Source: Blastobasis lacticolella
Lineage: Eukaryota > Arthropoda > Insecta > Lepidoptera > Blastobasidae
Direction of reading: 5' to 3'
DNA: 64,000 bases
NCBI GenBank assembly: GCA_905147135.1
Contig: LR990058.1
Span: 14,979,349 to 15,043,348, forward strand
Shown: positions 43,917-57,330 of the stretch, in pieces
How positions within the stretch are numbered: the first letter of the stretch is position 1
Layout: every line of letters begins with the position of its first letter
Translations under genes and position numbers: made by a program
The notes under the pieces: model-generated
Database searches by the model: none
Seen by the model: only the letters and a program-made list of their open reading frames with translations
What the model was told of the DNA's origin: nothing

Positions 43917-44165
43917 CTACTTATTGTACTTTTCGTCGTCATCAATTTTTAAATCCTCTTTATTTCTAAGCTTGCGGAATTCGCGGATCCGCTCTTGAAG
44001 TGAAACGGAAGAGAGAGCGATTTGCTGACGCTGACTGAAGGTCGCGATGGCCTGACAGATAGTCGCTGTCGCATTGTCCATCGCTACATTTGGATGCAGT
44101 GGGGACGCAGCCTTATTGTCTGGACAGTTCCGGGTGCTCGTTTTATTTAGCTTTACACACCACAT
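43917..44165 (-). CDS. unrecognised ORF, doubtful
   Basis: An 82-codon frame ends SVSLQERIREFRKLRNKED and a lysine/aspartate-rich tail. It is the most protein-like stretch of the right half (charged helix, TTATAAAT-free interior). No family is recognised, no splice context was established and there is no partner exon. It could be a remnant of a transposon protein. Confidence 0.15.
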   Translation of the reverse strand: MWCVKLNKTSTRNCPDNKAASPLHPNVAMDNATATICQAIATFSQRQQIALSSVSLQERIREFRKLRNKEDLKIDDDEKYNK

Positions 44166-45079
44166 CTGTTTAAATGCAAATCTGGTATGATGGTGATTGT
44201 AGATTGCTTTGTATTGTTTTTTTAATCACACATGAAGTTCATTTTTAGCCTAACACACTTACTTAATTTTTTTAACCTTAGTACTAGTCATTGTTATTGT
44301 TTTAAAGTAATAAGTATTTCTAGATGTAAGCTGGTAATCTGGAGCAAAGGTTAGCCTTACCAGAACTACCTACCAGTAAAGAGTCAATAAATATTTTTCT
44401 TAAATTTTTATTTTTATCCTTCGTGGCACATAAGCATGCGGTCATAAGGTGATAAGAAGTTGCTCCATCCTCAACATAGTTCGAATTTGCGGTTCTTAAC
44501 CCGCATTTGAGATTTTTTTTAACATAATAGAAGAGATCGCTGACAATGAAAGGCAAGGGACTGTTATAGGCGCTTGATCTGATGAAATATATGCTGGTTT
44601 AGTAAGGCACAGACAGTAGTTTAGCGTAGGCTCATTGTAGTAGGTTCACCTCCTTTTGGGACGTAGTGCTGGATGTCCTGTGGTAGATAGAGCGACAATC
44701 TGGGGCCTGTCCAGCTACTTCGCTTTATATCTTATGATTTGTCGTCTCAGTCGCTCGCGAAAAGCGCCTCGAATGATGCGAGCGAGATGAAGTCATAAAG
44801 CTATCGCAAATGCTATCGTAAGGCGGCAAGGCCCGCTGCCAGTGACTGGAAGCGCAAAACTGTGGACCGATTAGTGGCTAGCCTTTTACTAACTTATACG
44901 GCAGGTAAACAGGCAATCGGGCCACCTGATGGAAAGTGACCACCGTCGCCTAAGGACATCAGCAGCACCAGGAGCGCCACCAATGCGTCGACAGCCTCTA
45001 AAGATACCTCTAATATACCTCTTGAACGATTTCATGTCATATTTTAAAGGAAGCACTGTGGCTTGGAGCTCGTTCCACG

Positions 45080-45175
45080 TCCCATCCATCGCCTTGTGGG
45101 AGGCCTATGTCCTGCAGTGGATTGCATTGACTCATGTTGAAGGTACATGACCTATGCCACAGGTCGCCACAGCAT
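45080..45175 (+). mobile_element. RTE-like LINE terminus, sense
   Basis: The frame WEAYVLQWIALTHVE is the usual ending of RTE polymerases in insects. Antisense pieces of the same tail are at about 6928-7025 and 13044-13200 (tccactgctgg, cataggccttcccc). Confidence 0.6.
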
Positions 45176-46458
45176 ACCTATTGGCTTACTTATAAGTAGT
45201 GCCTAAAATCAAATAATAACCACAGTCATTGCCCTGTATTTTCGAACATGACAATAGGTTATAGAAACGTGTGTAACGACAGACGTCACAATTTGACTAA
45301 CCAGTTAATAATTTTCCAGCATTCAGAAATATTTACGCAACAATCCCATTCTGATGAATGGGAATTTTATAAATGGGTTTGTGTGTTTGTTAGATACATT
45401 TACCTTAAAGGAAAATGCGTACGCTAAAGGTAAAAGTATTTATGTTCAAGCAAGGCGCATCGTTAGGGTAAATAATAATTTATATTTAATTTTATTCGCG
45501 TGAATTATTGTTTTCCGGTGGCAAGAATAAGGACACAACTTGAGCTAGAGAGATGAAGGGACCACGTACCGTCGGGCAGGCGTAGCGAACAAAATATTGG
45601 AAAGTTGGCCTGAAACCTTCAATTGGCAATTTTATTTTTTGGCCTGTAAGAGCAGAGGGCTTATTTTTGAACAGCTTGCACCGAATCGAACTTTTTTCAA
45701 TCTTGATGTTTTCAATTGTTATTGACAACATCTAATAAAAGCGGCTCAAATAGGAAAAATCAGCGTCATGAATAAAAATATCCATAATTCCCGTTGTCCC
45801 TCAAATATACCTAACCCTTTCACACTCGTTGCACCTTACTACAAGTGTGAAAGAGATAATTAGATGTGGGGGACATAAGAATTTGTTATGTCGAAAATCA
45901 AAATTTAAAATTGTTCGACTAGAGACGAGCGGTTTAAAAGTGGGGTACTAGGACGGCATACCAGAGTGGCCTGAAATTTAGCCAAGGTCGTAAAGAGCCG
46001 ATGGGAGCAAGACTCACAAAGTGGTATAGAAAACCGCAATAATACCGACCAGCAGGAAAAAAGGGATCGAGTGTATTAAATATAGCATTAGTGTTTATAT
46101 AAATACCCCTACATTGGTGAATGGTCACGGATTTACTCAGAAACGCACAAACTGTAATATATAAACTTTTTCGTGAAATTTAATTATTTTTATTGCTTGG
46201 ATAGGTACACAGACAGACTGTCCATCTGATTGAAAGTATAAATTCGCCGTCGTCCAGTACATCAACAACCTAAAGAGAGTGGTGCTAGCGTTCGAATTTC
46301 CTGTAATATCTTTTAAAGAACCCCAAGTTTAAAAGATCATTCCACATCTTGTCCGGTAAAAAGGCTCGCAATGCATTGTATGCCAGGCGTCGAGATTATG
46401 TGGATGAAATAAAATAAAATATAATATAATATCCACATCATCATAAAAGTTAAATAGG

Positions 46459-46537
46459 ACAGTTTCGCTTTTCAGCCTCATTAAAATCACCAAAAAGAAA
46501 AGTTAATTTAATGTGGCTGAAAAACGAAACTGCCCAG
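46459..46537. repeat. short inverted-repeat element
   Basis: cagtttcgcttttcagcctc pairs with gtggctgaaaaacgaaactg across a short AT-rich loop. One arm (agtttcgcttttcagacact) recurs at about 53923. Confidence 0.65.
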
Positions 46538-47574
46538 AGGAAGTGAGGCAACCCAGCTTTTTTTCTTCAAGGCAGACCAACGTTTAGTGAGACCCACAAA
46601 CGTCTACTATCACTACAAAGTGGAATTTTTCTTGTACTCGATCACATACGGCGCCCTCACAGTCCATAACTTCACCCTCCCTCCCCTCGCGGGCGATGTA
46701 TCGGTTGTATGGTGGATCTATAGCGATTATCGCTTATCAGGTGACCTACTTGCTCGTTTTCCTCTATTAAAAAGAAGGATCTGCCTTTACACAATCAGAG
46801 ACGCGAGATACTATTTAGTCGGTCTCAGTTATAGATGAAAGCTATTTAGAGACAAGTATGATGTAACGCCCCGAGTTTCGAAGTCACCAACGACCTATCC
46901 TAATAGAAGAATGCGCCAACGCGTGATTGACATACAATTAAACGCGACATGTTCATTGCGTGAGTGCTTGTTGATACACTTCAAGGCTATTGACTTCTCG
47001 CCCACTAGCGTCTGGCTGGTCGCGCATTTGATTTTTTATTGGATAGTCGGGTAGGTACCTAACCGCCGACTTTATGATAATCCATATGACAATTTGGAGT
47101 AAGGGGTCAGCTAATTACGGTGGAGCGTACATAGCTTGGCCGTGTGGTGAGGTGAGGATGCTAAAGACCGAGGTGGAAAAGGAAAAGTAGGATAGCGGTG
47201 GTATAAGCCGGGATTGACCGCTAATATGATAATTCGCATCACTCTTGTGCTGTCCTAAAATGTTCTAGCTTACGCTGCATACAGGTACAGTGCCACAAAC
47301 TTATTTGACCCTGTGACAGGCGGCGCTGTTGGCTTTGACATGTCAGTCCAAAAACATTTCAAAATGAATTTCTCCACGGTTCCCGTTTCAGCTACCGGGT
47401 CAGAAAAGGTTGTGGCATGTCTGTAATAACGTAGGTATGACGTACAAAACCCTTTCGACATCTTTATCAAAATATCGTTAAAGTCCCCGAAATGATACCG
47501 CGTCAATTAAGCCCCTACACCCGTATCGTATGTCATTTAATTAGACAGAAGTGACAGAACACAAGAACGCTAGG

Positions 47575-47705
47575 CCGTGGCGTGATGCGCGGGCGCCGAC
47601 CAATCAGCGCGCGGCATACGCGACAATTAGCCACGTGCGCGCGCGCAAGTAGGTCACGACGTAAGGAGTGATTGTGACGTCACGGAATGCCGAGTCAGCT
47701 ATTAT
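47575..47705. promoter_or_regulatory. CpG-rich stretch with CCAAT, E-box and CRE-like motifs
   Basis: In an AT-rich setting this segment has gcgcgggcgccgaccaatca (CCAAT), cacgtg and a (cg)n run, and tgacgtca near 47687. It could be a promoter, for example for the unseen 5' exon of ITP about 10 kb further left on the minus strand, but no transcription start or exon was recognised. Confidence 0.25.
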
Positions 47706-47767
47706 ATTTAGGTACAATATTAGGTATCTAGGTAACGAAACATGGTAATCCTTAGTTTAGTTTATCT

Positions 47768-48067
47768 TAAAACCGTGGCCGTGTGGTGTCCGGCAGAGTA
47801 GAATAGCAACCTTACACTCTTGGGTGTCGTACGAGGCGACTAATGTATTCCAGACAAAAAATCTAGTCTCTATAGACTGTACTGCCAATGCCAATGCTGT
47901 GTGCCAATGTACTGTTTGTGCATGAAGTATAAATAAATAAATAAATAGACAGGAAAATGGGCAGCAGCGTTTTCCATCACAAGCGTGGAGTTTATGGCAA
48001 AAACCTCCTCTGTCGTGGGAGAGGCCCTGAGTCCTGTAGTGGACTGTTATGGGCTGTGATGATCTTA
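47768..48067 (-). repeat. interspersed repeat of the 13594 family
   Basis: Reverse-oriented copy with ctactctgccggacaccaca at its left end (read on the minus strand) and the cagcccataacagtccact end at right. Confidence 0.65.
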
Positions 48068-48732
48068 AACCGGTATACTTCACAACATGAGTGTTATTGT
48101 TTGGCAGCCAAAAAGTAGCTGTAGGCTTGATAGAGCCTGATTGCAGAGGAGGATGAGCACTGCTGGGCAAAGGCCTCCTCCTATTCTTCCATACTTTGCG
48201 ATTATGTGCTATTCTTTGTATTTTAATTTGACCTGATGGTAAGTGACGCTGACGATGCAGAAAATAAAGCAACCGCAACCTGTCTGCTCGTTTATCACTG
48301 CTTTGCTTAACAACAGTGACTCTGCGAATAGGTACTAGACCAGTGCACCTGACGGAAAATGCATTTATTGCCTGAAGTAAAAAATAAAATGTGATCAGTG
48401 ATATACACGAGCATAGATTCCTTTCCTGGATGTTTCAATATCGTTACGGATTGGAAATGCTGTAGCGCGGTCGTGAGGCAGGTAGTTTCGTGGAAATCGT
48501 ACGGTGGTCTACCGAAAGTCATTTACATTATGGTGGTGGTACCCGATAGTAGTGACATACTCAGAGAGTAGAATAGTCTCATGGGCGAAATTTCGGTGGT
48601 CATTTCTATAGAGTGGACATTTCTGTAGATTTATCGTATCGGGCAGAGGGCGTATCGATAGAGTTTAATATTGTAGACAATTTCATGCAGTGGACCATGT
48701 AAACTTAAAGGCCGTATAGTCAGACTATTGTC

Positions 48733-49150
48733 AATGAGGAGTTTTCCAGTAGGTATAGATAGTTGGTTTCAAAAAGCATCAATAGATGGCGCTCCTACAA
48801 TTTTGGTAAACTTTTTATAATCTGTATGATGGTGGCAGTGATTTCATGCAGCCAACTTATACTAAACTTAAAAATAAAATGTTTATTAATGTAAACATAA
48901 CTGTTAAAGGTTGAACGAAGTGTAAAAAGAAATATTTATATAAGTTAGCACTATGTTCCATTATTATTACAACCTCTAAAATGGTTGAAAACTATTGACA
49001 AATTCAATATTATCAAAATGCAACGTACCCAGTGTTTATATCCTGTTTGTTAAGAATCTATTTCAAGCGATTATCAATTACTAAATTGTCGGGGCGCCAT
49101 CTAGTGAGTGGTTAGAAATGCTTTAGATACCTATTGGAAAACTCCTCATT
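48733..49150. mobile_element. MITE family M418, copy 2
   Basis: The 418-bp element has terminal inverted repeats aatgaggagttttccagtag and ttggaaaactcctcatt. It is in the opposite orientation to copy 1. It has no coding capacity beyond chance ORFs. Confidence 0.82.
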
Positions 49151-52100
49151 AATCGTCGAAATCTATGACATATGTCCTTATAAATAGAATTAAGAGTACG
49201 TGATTTCGTAGACCACCGTGTTCTGACACTGGTCACTTCTATTCACGTTTCATATGTCAAAAGTCAAGTAGAAGAGCGTGTCGAGATAGATTTTCTCGTA
49301 TTATAGTTTGTTGTATAACAGATCCTATGCTATGATGTGGTGTAGTATACAGAATTAAGAAGGAGCCAGTTTGTTCGACGACAGTTTTTGGTTCGTGAAA
49401 ATTAGTCTCAATTTCCGGGAATTGAACCTGCATAAAGTGACTGTAGGGATGTTTGAATTAACAAATACATTTGGGCACAGAATTACTTGATTAACTATTA
49501 AAAATTATATTGACTAATTTTCATTACAAGCCTTCGTGAGTTCAAAGTACCGAACTATTAGCTATAAAAAGAGAATCGTAAAGAAGAATAATTGTCTCGG
49601 TTACTTTATTATAGCTAGGTAAGTATGCACTGATGCTTTGTTTAGCACTGTTACATTTACATAAAACGCTTTTTCTTTTGCATAGTAGACTGGACTAAAT
49701 TTTGTTTATTTCGATTCAGGTGGTCAATGATCAACTGTGAGATTCATTCCCGGCTAGCCTGTGGCCAGATGTAAGAAGAATCAGTCCAAACATCTGTATA
49801 AACTTTTGAATTTATAATATTAGTAGGACAGGCAGTACGAATAATAGAAAATTCGCCGTATGTCAAGCCAACCTCGTATCCAAACACTGTCCGATTGCAT
49901 TGCACTGCCTCAACACGTCGCCGCGCCTTGCAGTCTGGGCCTCTCACCCGCACATACGCGCCTCACACCTCCACGATAGCACGTTTTTGTACCTCCACTA
50001 CGGCGCTGCCAGCCTGGTACCTTCACGGCTGGGACACGAAGCTCGCTTACTTGCTTACTTACTTGGTTTTAAGTAGTGTTTCGGTTTAGCCTTGCTTAGA
50101 AAAATAGGGGTGGTGTAATTGTCTGTCTGTGCCGTAGTATCTAGAACGGAAGGATCAATTTTGACGCAGTTTTCTTAATTTTAAATCAGTTTAATTTATA
50201 GTATACATTATGCAGACTTCGTCGGCGGTTTACCGACATCCGTTGGTTAGGTTTAGGTATATGAAGTTGATTTTACGGAATTTGGACGTTTAAAGTAATT
50301 CGATGTCGCAAGAGCGTACTAGGAAATAAAGTCCAGTGTCCACTAGTACTGTTAAGGAATCCTGTGGCAACAGATAAACAAAATATTTTGATCACAGTGC
50401 AGCGACGCGAATAATTATGTGAGTTGTAAAATAGATAGCTATCTTTAAATTCGATTCTAAGCCAAACTATAGACACGATATGTGACGCAAACTTGCCGCA
50501 TGCTATCAACGTAGAGACATTTTTGTATGTAAATAGAATACCTATTTTATCGTAGCTTGGCACAATGCGGGTTTTCGTTATACAACGCGGCTGACAATCA
50601 AATCATTTGCATAGTATATGATGTACCTACTACGTAGATACCTATGTAATTACCTACTCATGCAGTACTCTAACGTATTCAGTAGGTCAAAAACTTGAAT
50701 CAAATTTGTTTAAAAGGATTCTGCAAGGATCGTAATTCTTGCATAGTAAATAATGTCGCTTTCTGTGTCTGTCGGTATTCCCGCTAACTCCTTAACCACG
50801 CAACGGATTTTGATGCGGTTTTTATTATAATTTAGAAAAATATATACTCGTATCTAAGTTATCTTATCAAATATAAAGTAGTTTATAATAATACTTATAC
50901 TAATTAGTTATATTTTTACAAAAGCAGGTACCTACATACGAAGGCGTAGTGAGTGAAATAAAATACTCTTGTATGCAGTGGAATTCGAATGATCCAGAAG
51001 TGTTAAGTAAGTTTATTAAAGTCGGAGGCCTGTACGGTTAGTATTAGATATACTAATAATTATATGCGTCTCTAGAAGGTTCCACGCTTGCGTTCTCGTC
51101 ACAGAATAAGTAAACTGCACGCCCTGAATAGAGGCGAAAGTGTCTACACCACAGAGCAGAAAAAATCTATGGAAGGTATTTTTTTTATGCTACTCAGTGA
51201 AAAACGAGCGGACAGCCCACCAGGCTATTGGCTATCTAAGTGGATAACTGAATTTGACATAAAAAATGTTACACTACTATAATTTGGTAGACGCTATTGC
51301 CAGTGGCCAACGTAGATGACGTAGTGTAGGATTATCTAATGTCAAATTCAGTTGCCAGCTGAGTTAGTCATAGCCCCGCTGATGGTAAGTGGTAACTGTC
51401 GCCCACAATATATATAATTCCTACATTTAGGTTGCAGGTAACAAAAAATACAGAACCACAGCTGCGTTGTGCCCGTAATTTCTCTGCTAGGTAGCTAACT
51501 TTTTTTCAGTCGCAGCAATTTGCCGACTATTGTGCAACGTACGAGTATATACCTACCGTAATTATCAATATAATTACCTGTTAGAACCGGAAGAAGAATG
51601 CATTTCTCATATTCTTTTCATTGGCAAAATGTATGCATGTTATACTAACGTCGGTTGGTCAATAAATTCGTGTTAGTATCTCGCGTATAGTAAATCGCAT
51701 TAAAACTTCTTTACCCTCTGTATAGAGGATTTATTACTCTATGGACTCGCGCCCAGTCTCTGTGGCTGCGAGCAATTTTCCACACTTTTTTGCCTGGCCC
51801 TAGCCGCTCGAATAAACGGACTGGACAAACTTGTTCTAATTATCAGCTGGTTTCCGTTGTGGTGGAATTCACTGAGGTACTCTACTTGTACTTACTGGGC
51901 ACTTATAGTAAGAATAAACTCTCATAGTATAGTACGAGTAAGCTACTCGAGTACAAGCGCAGGTTGGCCGCAAAACAGGGCGCTTTGACGTACGTACGTT
52001 CTCGTGCAACGTGGAACCGATATTTTTAACAAAAATCTGACAAACCACAAGCATAGATATTGGTTTGTAGATCACATATACGAAATTTATTGGCTATGAT

Positions 52101-54500
52101 AGCGTAATATTGAAAATATGATCAAAAGTTTGTTTGAAGCGCGCTCAGGAATCACAGTGACCCGCTCCGGTTCCGTAGGAGTGTTATCTATGCCAATATG
52201 AATGTACTCAACAAATAAACCTTCTGGTAGAAATTCTCCAACTGATAGTGATAACCGCAATAGCGAAACATTGAAAATATGATCAAACTACGTTTGCATG
52301 GTGAGTGCTCGGGAAACACTCGCCACACTATTCAAATGCTTCGTTCATACTATTCGAATGCTTCGTTCCTACGTGTGTCCGAGCAAAGGCTTAATCGCCG
52401 CAAATCAAACGGCACACAATTAAATATTGAAACCTGTTAGTTGCGCCATTTACGATTATGCAGATCGAAAGGGAAATGAGATGTGTGGACATAAAATGTT
52501 TAATGGTCAGCGGCTCGCGGCTTTTTGCGTACTTTTCGCAACTAGTTTGGTTTTATGGGTCTTAACACTATATAATCTTAGTAATGGGTTCAAGTCTGGA
52601 CTTGAGCCTCCTTTTTGAAGTTTCTGGCCTAGTAACTAGACCTTTAAGCCATGTCTTTATGTTTCACACAGAGTACAATGATTGTTTCAGCATTTTATAC
52701 GCCGACAGCCCGCGAATACACCCAGTGTGACCGGGTTTAGCAAAATTCTGCGATTTTGATAGAACTAGATCTCTAATAATTGAAGGAGCAGATTGTGTCT
52801 AATCTGAAAAAATAAGTTACCGTTTTTGGCAGAATTTTATAAAATCTCCGTAGAAAATTAGCAGCATCAGAAAGTAGCAAATTATCTGTGTTTACGTTTA
52901 CTTGGGAAGTCACGCTCAAATTTTGATAAATATTAGAACCACTAATACTTAGCAACAGTGCAATGCAATTCGTCAAAGATCGAAAATCTTTAACACCCGC
53001 CCTCAAACTTCAATCACGTACCGCCCGCATATATTATCCAACTTATATACTTTACTTGACAAAAAATACATAATAGCGTTTAACCGACAGTCGTACGGGC
53101 TTCACTTTTGCGATGCTACGACCACACGTTTATCTTGATGTATTTACGGTCCATATTACCGTGTGACTGTTCCACGCGCGATCTGTATGTAAATTGGTTA
53201 GTCGGACTGGTTGTCGTATGGTACATTGACCGGCCAGGCCTTGGATTACAAGATAATAATGTGCTATAATAATAGAGACTTCACAGTGACGCGTACGCAT
53301 ACTGAAACTGAGAGTCGGATTGCTTTGCCTACTTCGCACTGTTCGGCTAATGGCGTCCTAATGCCTATATGCCCGTTTTACACTAGTCAAGTGTTTAGGA
53401 AAGTGGGAAAGTACAGTGGTGCAAACCGATCGGAGAATAGCGAGTCAACTTGGCTTGCAGGTTGCCTTGCAAGTAGATCCAAACTGAATCATTTTCTTTT
53501 TTTTGTGGCATGCCACTTGACTTGAGCATAAAGAGAATTTTGCAAAATGCAAAATTGTATTCGTTGACGTTGCTCGTCCATTTCGACAGAGAAACTGGAC
53601 AGAAAGACTGGACTCGCTGAGTGTAAACAGACATTAGCCACTCGCCACTGTCCTTGACCAATATAAATCGGGCATAATAGACTGTGAGGGAGCCGTAGGT
53701 TATCCTGCTTCATCGAGTATCTACAAGAAAAATTCCACTTTATAGCAATAGTTTAGGAGACCCAAAAAACATTGGTCTGACCGTTCACAGCCAGCCCAAA
53801 AATATTTCTTTTTAGTTTCAAAAACTTCGACTTTTCGTAGTGATAGTCGACATCCTCTTGTGTGGGTACTAGAAGTACAGAAAACCTGGGTGTCTTACAT
53901 CCTCTTGGTAGTTTCGCTTTTCAGACACTTTAAAGTCATCAAAAAGAATGAGACTGTGATCCTCACAGTCACACTATGCTAAACACTTGACCAATGTAAC
54001 CTAGCCATAAAAGCTGCCACTTTGACTTACAGTAGAGTCCAGATAAGATTGCTTTGAGGTTATGGCATCCTAGTCATTGTTTATATTGTGAGTCGTTCTT
54101 GTTGGCTGTCTGTCAAATTTAGTTCTTTGTTATCCACGAGCAATATATCTGCACAAAGGTCTACCATTGGACGACACATTTGTACATAGAAAGTACTGTT
54201 CATCGATCATTGGATTTAGAAAAAAAAATGCCGAAAGCTCTGCCGGTCTAGTCATCTTTGACAGCTCCGCTTGCGTGATGCGTCTATAGTAGAAAATTGA
54301 CAGGTCGAAGTTTGACTATTTCTACCAACATCTACATTGACTCTGATTGTGTAGGATCATCCGCCAATCCGCCTCCTTTGTACACCAAAAGTACGCGAAT
54401 TGTCTATGGACCAAGAATTTCTACCACAAACAGCTTATGTCAGATAATGGTAGCTTATGTCAAATCCCATACATTTTTTCTACCACAAACGATTATAGAT
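49151..54500. other. gene-poor AT-rich region
   Basis: Only chance ORFs are seen. A dispersed repeat end with caacggattttgatgcggtt lies near 50800, and the tandem pair at 52315-52375. No RNA gene is recognised. Confidence 0.4.
52315..52375. repeat. imperfect 21-bp tandem repeat
   Basis: attcaaatgcttcgttcata is followed at once by attcgaatgcttcgttccta. A nearby gaaaatatgatcaaa segment occurs at both 52114 and 52273. Confidence 0.6.
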
Positions 54501-54585
54501 TAATGAAACCTCTTGGCTAAGGCTGCAGTTCACTTACAGCTCAATAATGGCCAACAGTACTGTTAGATTAAGCTTCTGTGCTGCC

Positions 54586-55262
54586 ACCATGTATCAATGA
54601 CTTTTTCTGAGTTATGAATATTAGATGATCGAAGCTCTTACGGTGAGCGAAAACATCGCAAGGTAACTTTAGGCGACTAAATGTGAAACCATGATCCACA
54701 GGTACAATTGATATTAACAGAGTCATAGAGGTCAGACGGTACTCGCTCTACAGCAATGAGGAGTTTTCCAGTAGGTATTGATAGTTGGTTTCAAAAAGCA
54801 TCAATAGATGGCGCACCTACAATTTTGGTAATCTTTTGTTAATCTGTATGATGGTGGCAGTAATTTCATGCAGCCAACTAACACCAATATTAAAAATAAA
54901 ATGTTTATTAATATAAGCATAACTGTTAAGGGTTGAACGAAATGTAAAAAGAAATATTTATAGAAGTTGGCACTATGTTCCATTATTATTACAACCTCTA
55001 AAATCATTGAAAACTATTGTCAAATACAACAATATCCAATATAACGTACCCAGTGTATATATCCTGTTTGCTAAGAACCTATTTCAAGCGATTATCAATT
55101 ACCAAAATTGTCGGGGCGCCATCTAGTGAGTGGTTAGGAGTGCTTTAGATACCTATTGGAAAACTGCTCATTACTTGACCTGCCAAATCCAGGATGACGG
55201 TCAAGTGGAATCCCGGGCGCTGGTTCGCGAGAACACAAGCAGGATGTTGACGTCAAGATGAT
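54586..55262 (+). mobile_element. tRNA-derived SINE split by a MITE
   Basis: The SINE body is at 54586-54754 (cgaagctcttacggtgagcg) and 55173-55262 (acttgacctgccaaatcc to tcaagatgat), with M418 copy 3 between. The tRNA head is not recognisable. Confidence 0.75.
54755..55172. mobile_element. MITE family M418, copy 3, inserted in a SINE
   Basis: The 418-bp copy splits a tRNA-derived SINE. The SINE left half ends ...actcgctctacagc and the right half resumes acttgacctgcc, which is continuous in the intact SINE at 4601-4949. The nesting fixes the M418 insertion as younger than that SINE. Confidence 0.85.
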
Positions 55263-55290
55263 TATGTATTATTATTAATTATCGATGAAT

Positions 55291-55549
55291 AGTAGAGGTC
55301 ATCTAATCTAAAATGACGCGCCCCACTATCGCATTAACGCACACAAGCAAGTTTAAAATATGGACGCAATACATATACAAATGCCGTTGTAATTGGTCAT
55401 TCAGTTGCCGGTGAAATTCAAACGTAGGAGCACGCGTCGTTCATTGGCTCCCACACAGATGAAGTGTCGTTATCAATATTTGCACTCACACATCGAAATT
55501 AACTAACTAAGTAGTGGGGCGCGTCATTTTAGACAAGACGAGCTCTACT
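55291..55549. mobile_element. 259-bp MITE with 38-bp terminal inverted repeats
   Basis: The left arm (agtagag..., ctaaaatgacgcgccccact) is inverted at the right end (agtggggcgcgtcattttag ... ctctact). It has no coding capacity and lies between M418 copies 3 and 4. Confidence 0.82.
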
Positions 55550-55681
55550 TTATTATGGCAAATGGTAGAGAGCACATTGTTTCACTTGCAACGGTCCTGC
55601 TGTGCTCTAAGACAATATCCGTGAGCGCTTCGATGAACTGTGACAGAATGTGGCCAGGATGCCAACCAACGCGAAAAATTC

Positions 55682-56078
55682 AATGAGCAGTTTTCCAATA
55701 GGTATCTAAAGCATTCCTAACCACTCACTAGATGGCGCCCCGACAATTTTGGTAATTGATAATCGCTTGAAATAGGTTCTTAGCAAACAGGATATAAACA
55801 CTGGATACGTTGCATTGGATAATATTGTATTTGTCAATAGTTTTCAAAAATTTTAGAGGTTATAATAATAATGGAACAAAGTGCCAACTTCTATAAATAC
55901 TTAAATTTACACTTTGTTTAACCTTTAACAGTTATGGTTATATTTATTTTTAAGTTTAGTATTAGTTGGCTGCATGAAATCACTGCAACCATCATACAGA
56001 ATTACCAAAATTGTAGGAGCGCCATCTATTGATGCTTTTTGAAACCAAATATCAATACCTACTGGAAAACTCCTCATT
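55682..56078. mobile_element. MITE family M418, copy 4
   Basis: The copy of about 397 bp is in the same orientation as copy 1, with terminal repeats aatgagcagttttccaatag and actggaaaactcctcatt. A short internal deletion near 55930 and 56000 explains the shorter length. Confidence 0.82.
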
Positions 56079-57079
56079 GGAATATTGTTATCCTTCGACA
56101 GAACATCCTGCATTTGATTGTTGCGATCAAGGATATTTCTTGAATTTCGCACCCAGGACATACCTCTCTCGCTTCTACTATTAATACTGTACTACTGTAG
56201 AAATATAATAGTTAAGTGGTGAATCTTTTATTACACAGCAAACACAATCAATCGCATTAATTAGTCATTTAACTATAATTTTTTATAGCTTCACAATTAC
56301 GCATTGATTACTGTTTAGTCATTACCGGATAATAACTGTTGTGTCTAGTTAATTTCACAATATAACACAGAATCGTAGGTGTTGTAAGTTTGTCAATAGG
56401 TACAGCATGCAGTAAGAACGATGACGCATTGTATTTGACCTCTCCTAATACGCATCCAGGATCTGTTCTTCTAGAAAAGCGCTTTCAGATTTATTGAAAG
56501 CGGTTTCCTACTAGAATCCAAAATGCGGTAGTCCTCTATGTATATGTCTAAATTTTTGACGGTAGTTGACTGCAAGCCAAATCAGCAACTCTTTATGAGC
56601 TATCGAAACATAGAATTTGTATGAAAGTATACAATGCAGGTGACATCATTGTCAAATGTGTACCTTTTTAGTTTTTTGTGTGGCTTGAATATTATAATAA
56701 CGATTGAATTGAACTTGAATAATAATAATATTATGAATAACTCATTAGCTGAAGGCCAGATTTTTTGCAACTTCACTAATTTTAACGTTGTTTCACAATT
56801 TATTTTAGACCTAGGAAACATCCGTAATATGTGAAAGTGGTATTTCGATTTTTTACGTGCAGTGATTGCCCTGACCCGAACAACCCGTTAGGGCGCGATT
56901 GAGGTTGGATTGGTCCCCTTAAATGGTGATGGGGCCCCATATAATGTTGTCCGAGGTCGACTTGCGAGCTAAGTTATCATGGTGAAAAACATATACTTAT
57001 GTGACTGCTTACTGAAGTAAGTGGGCCTTATAGGAAAGCTCACTGTCACCCAAAGGGCAAAAAAAGGGATATGCTCAGA

Positions 57080-57330
57080 GTCTCATAGCGCGATCGAATC
57101 AGAAAGCAGGATATCTGCAAGAATCAAAGGTCACCACATAGCCCGAAGGATTGCCGATGAAGCAGAAAAGTTCTCGAGTGGCGACCACGTACCGGAAGAC
57201 GTAGCGCGAGTAGGCCTCCCACAAGGTGGACCGACGACCTGGTAAAGAGCGCAGGTACCATCTGGATGCGGAAGGCATATGACCTGCCTTTGTGAAGATA
57301 TCCGGGGAGGCATATGGACTGTGCCCAGAA
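57080..57330 (+). mobile_element. RTE-like LINE C-terminal fragment
   Basis: The + frame reads SRPPTRWTDDLVKSAGTIW then MRKAYDLPL and a stop. RPPTRWTDDLVK is a typical C-terminal stretch of RTE-type LINE polymerases. The 5' remainder of the LINE is missing. Confidence 0.7.

Larger units (their letters stand above)
37181..47574. other. upstream region of ITP exon 2, probably its first intron
   Basis: No exon is recognised. It holds LINE tails at 37925-38090 and 42425-42520, a GC-richer repeat-like patch at 38310-38530, a SINE at 40705-41016, a dispersed fragment at 40090-40200, repeat 42525-42945, and dispersed fragments at 44886-45175. The first ITP exon may be here. Confidence 0.4.
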
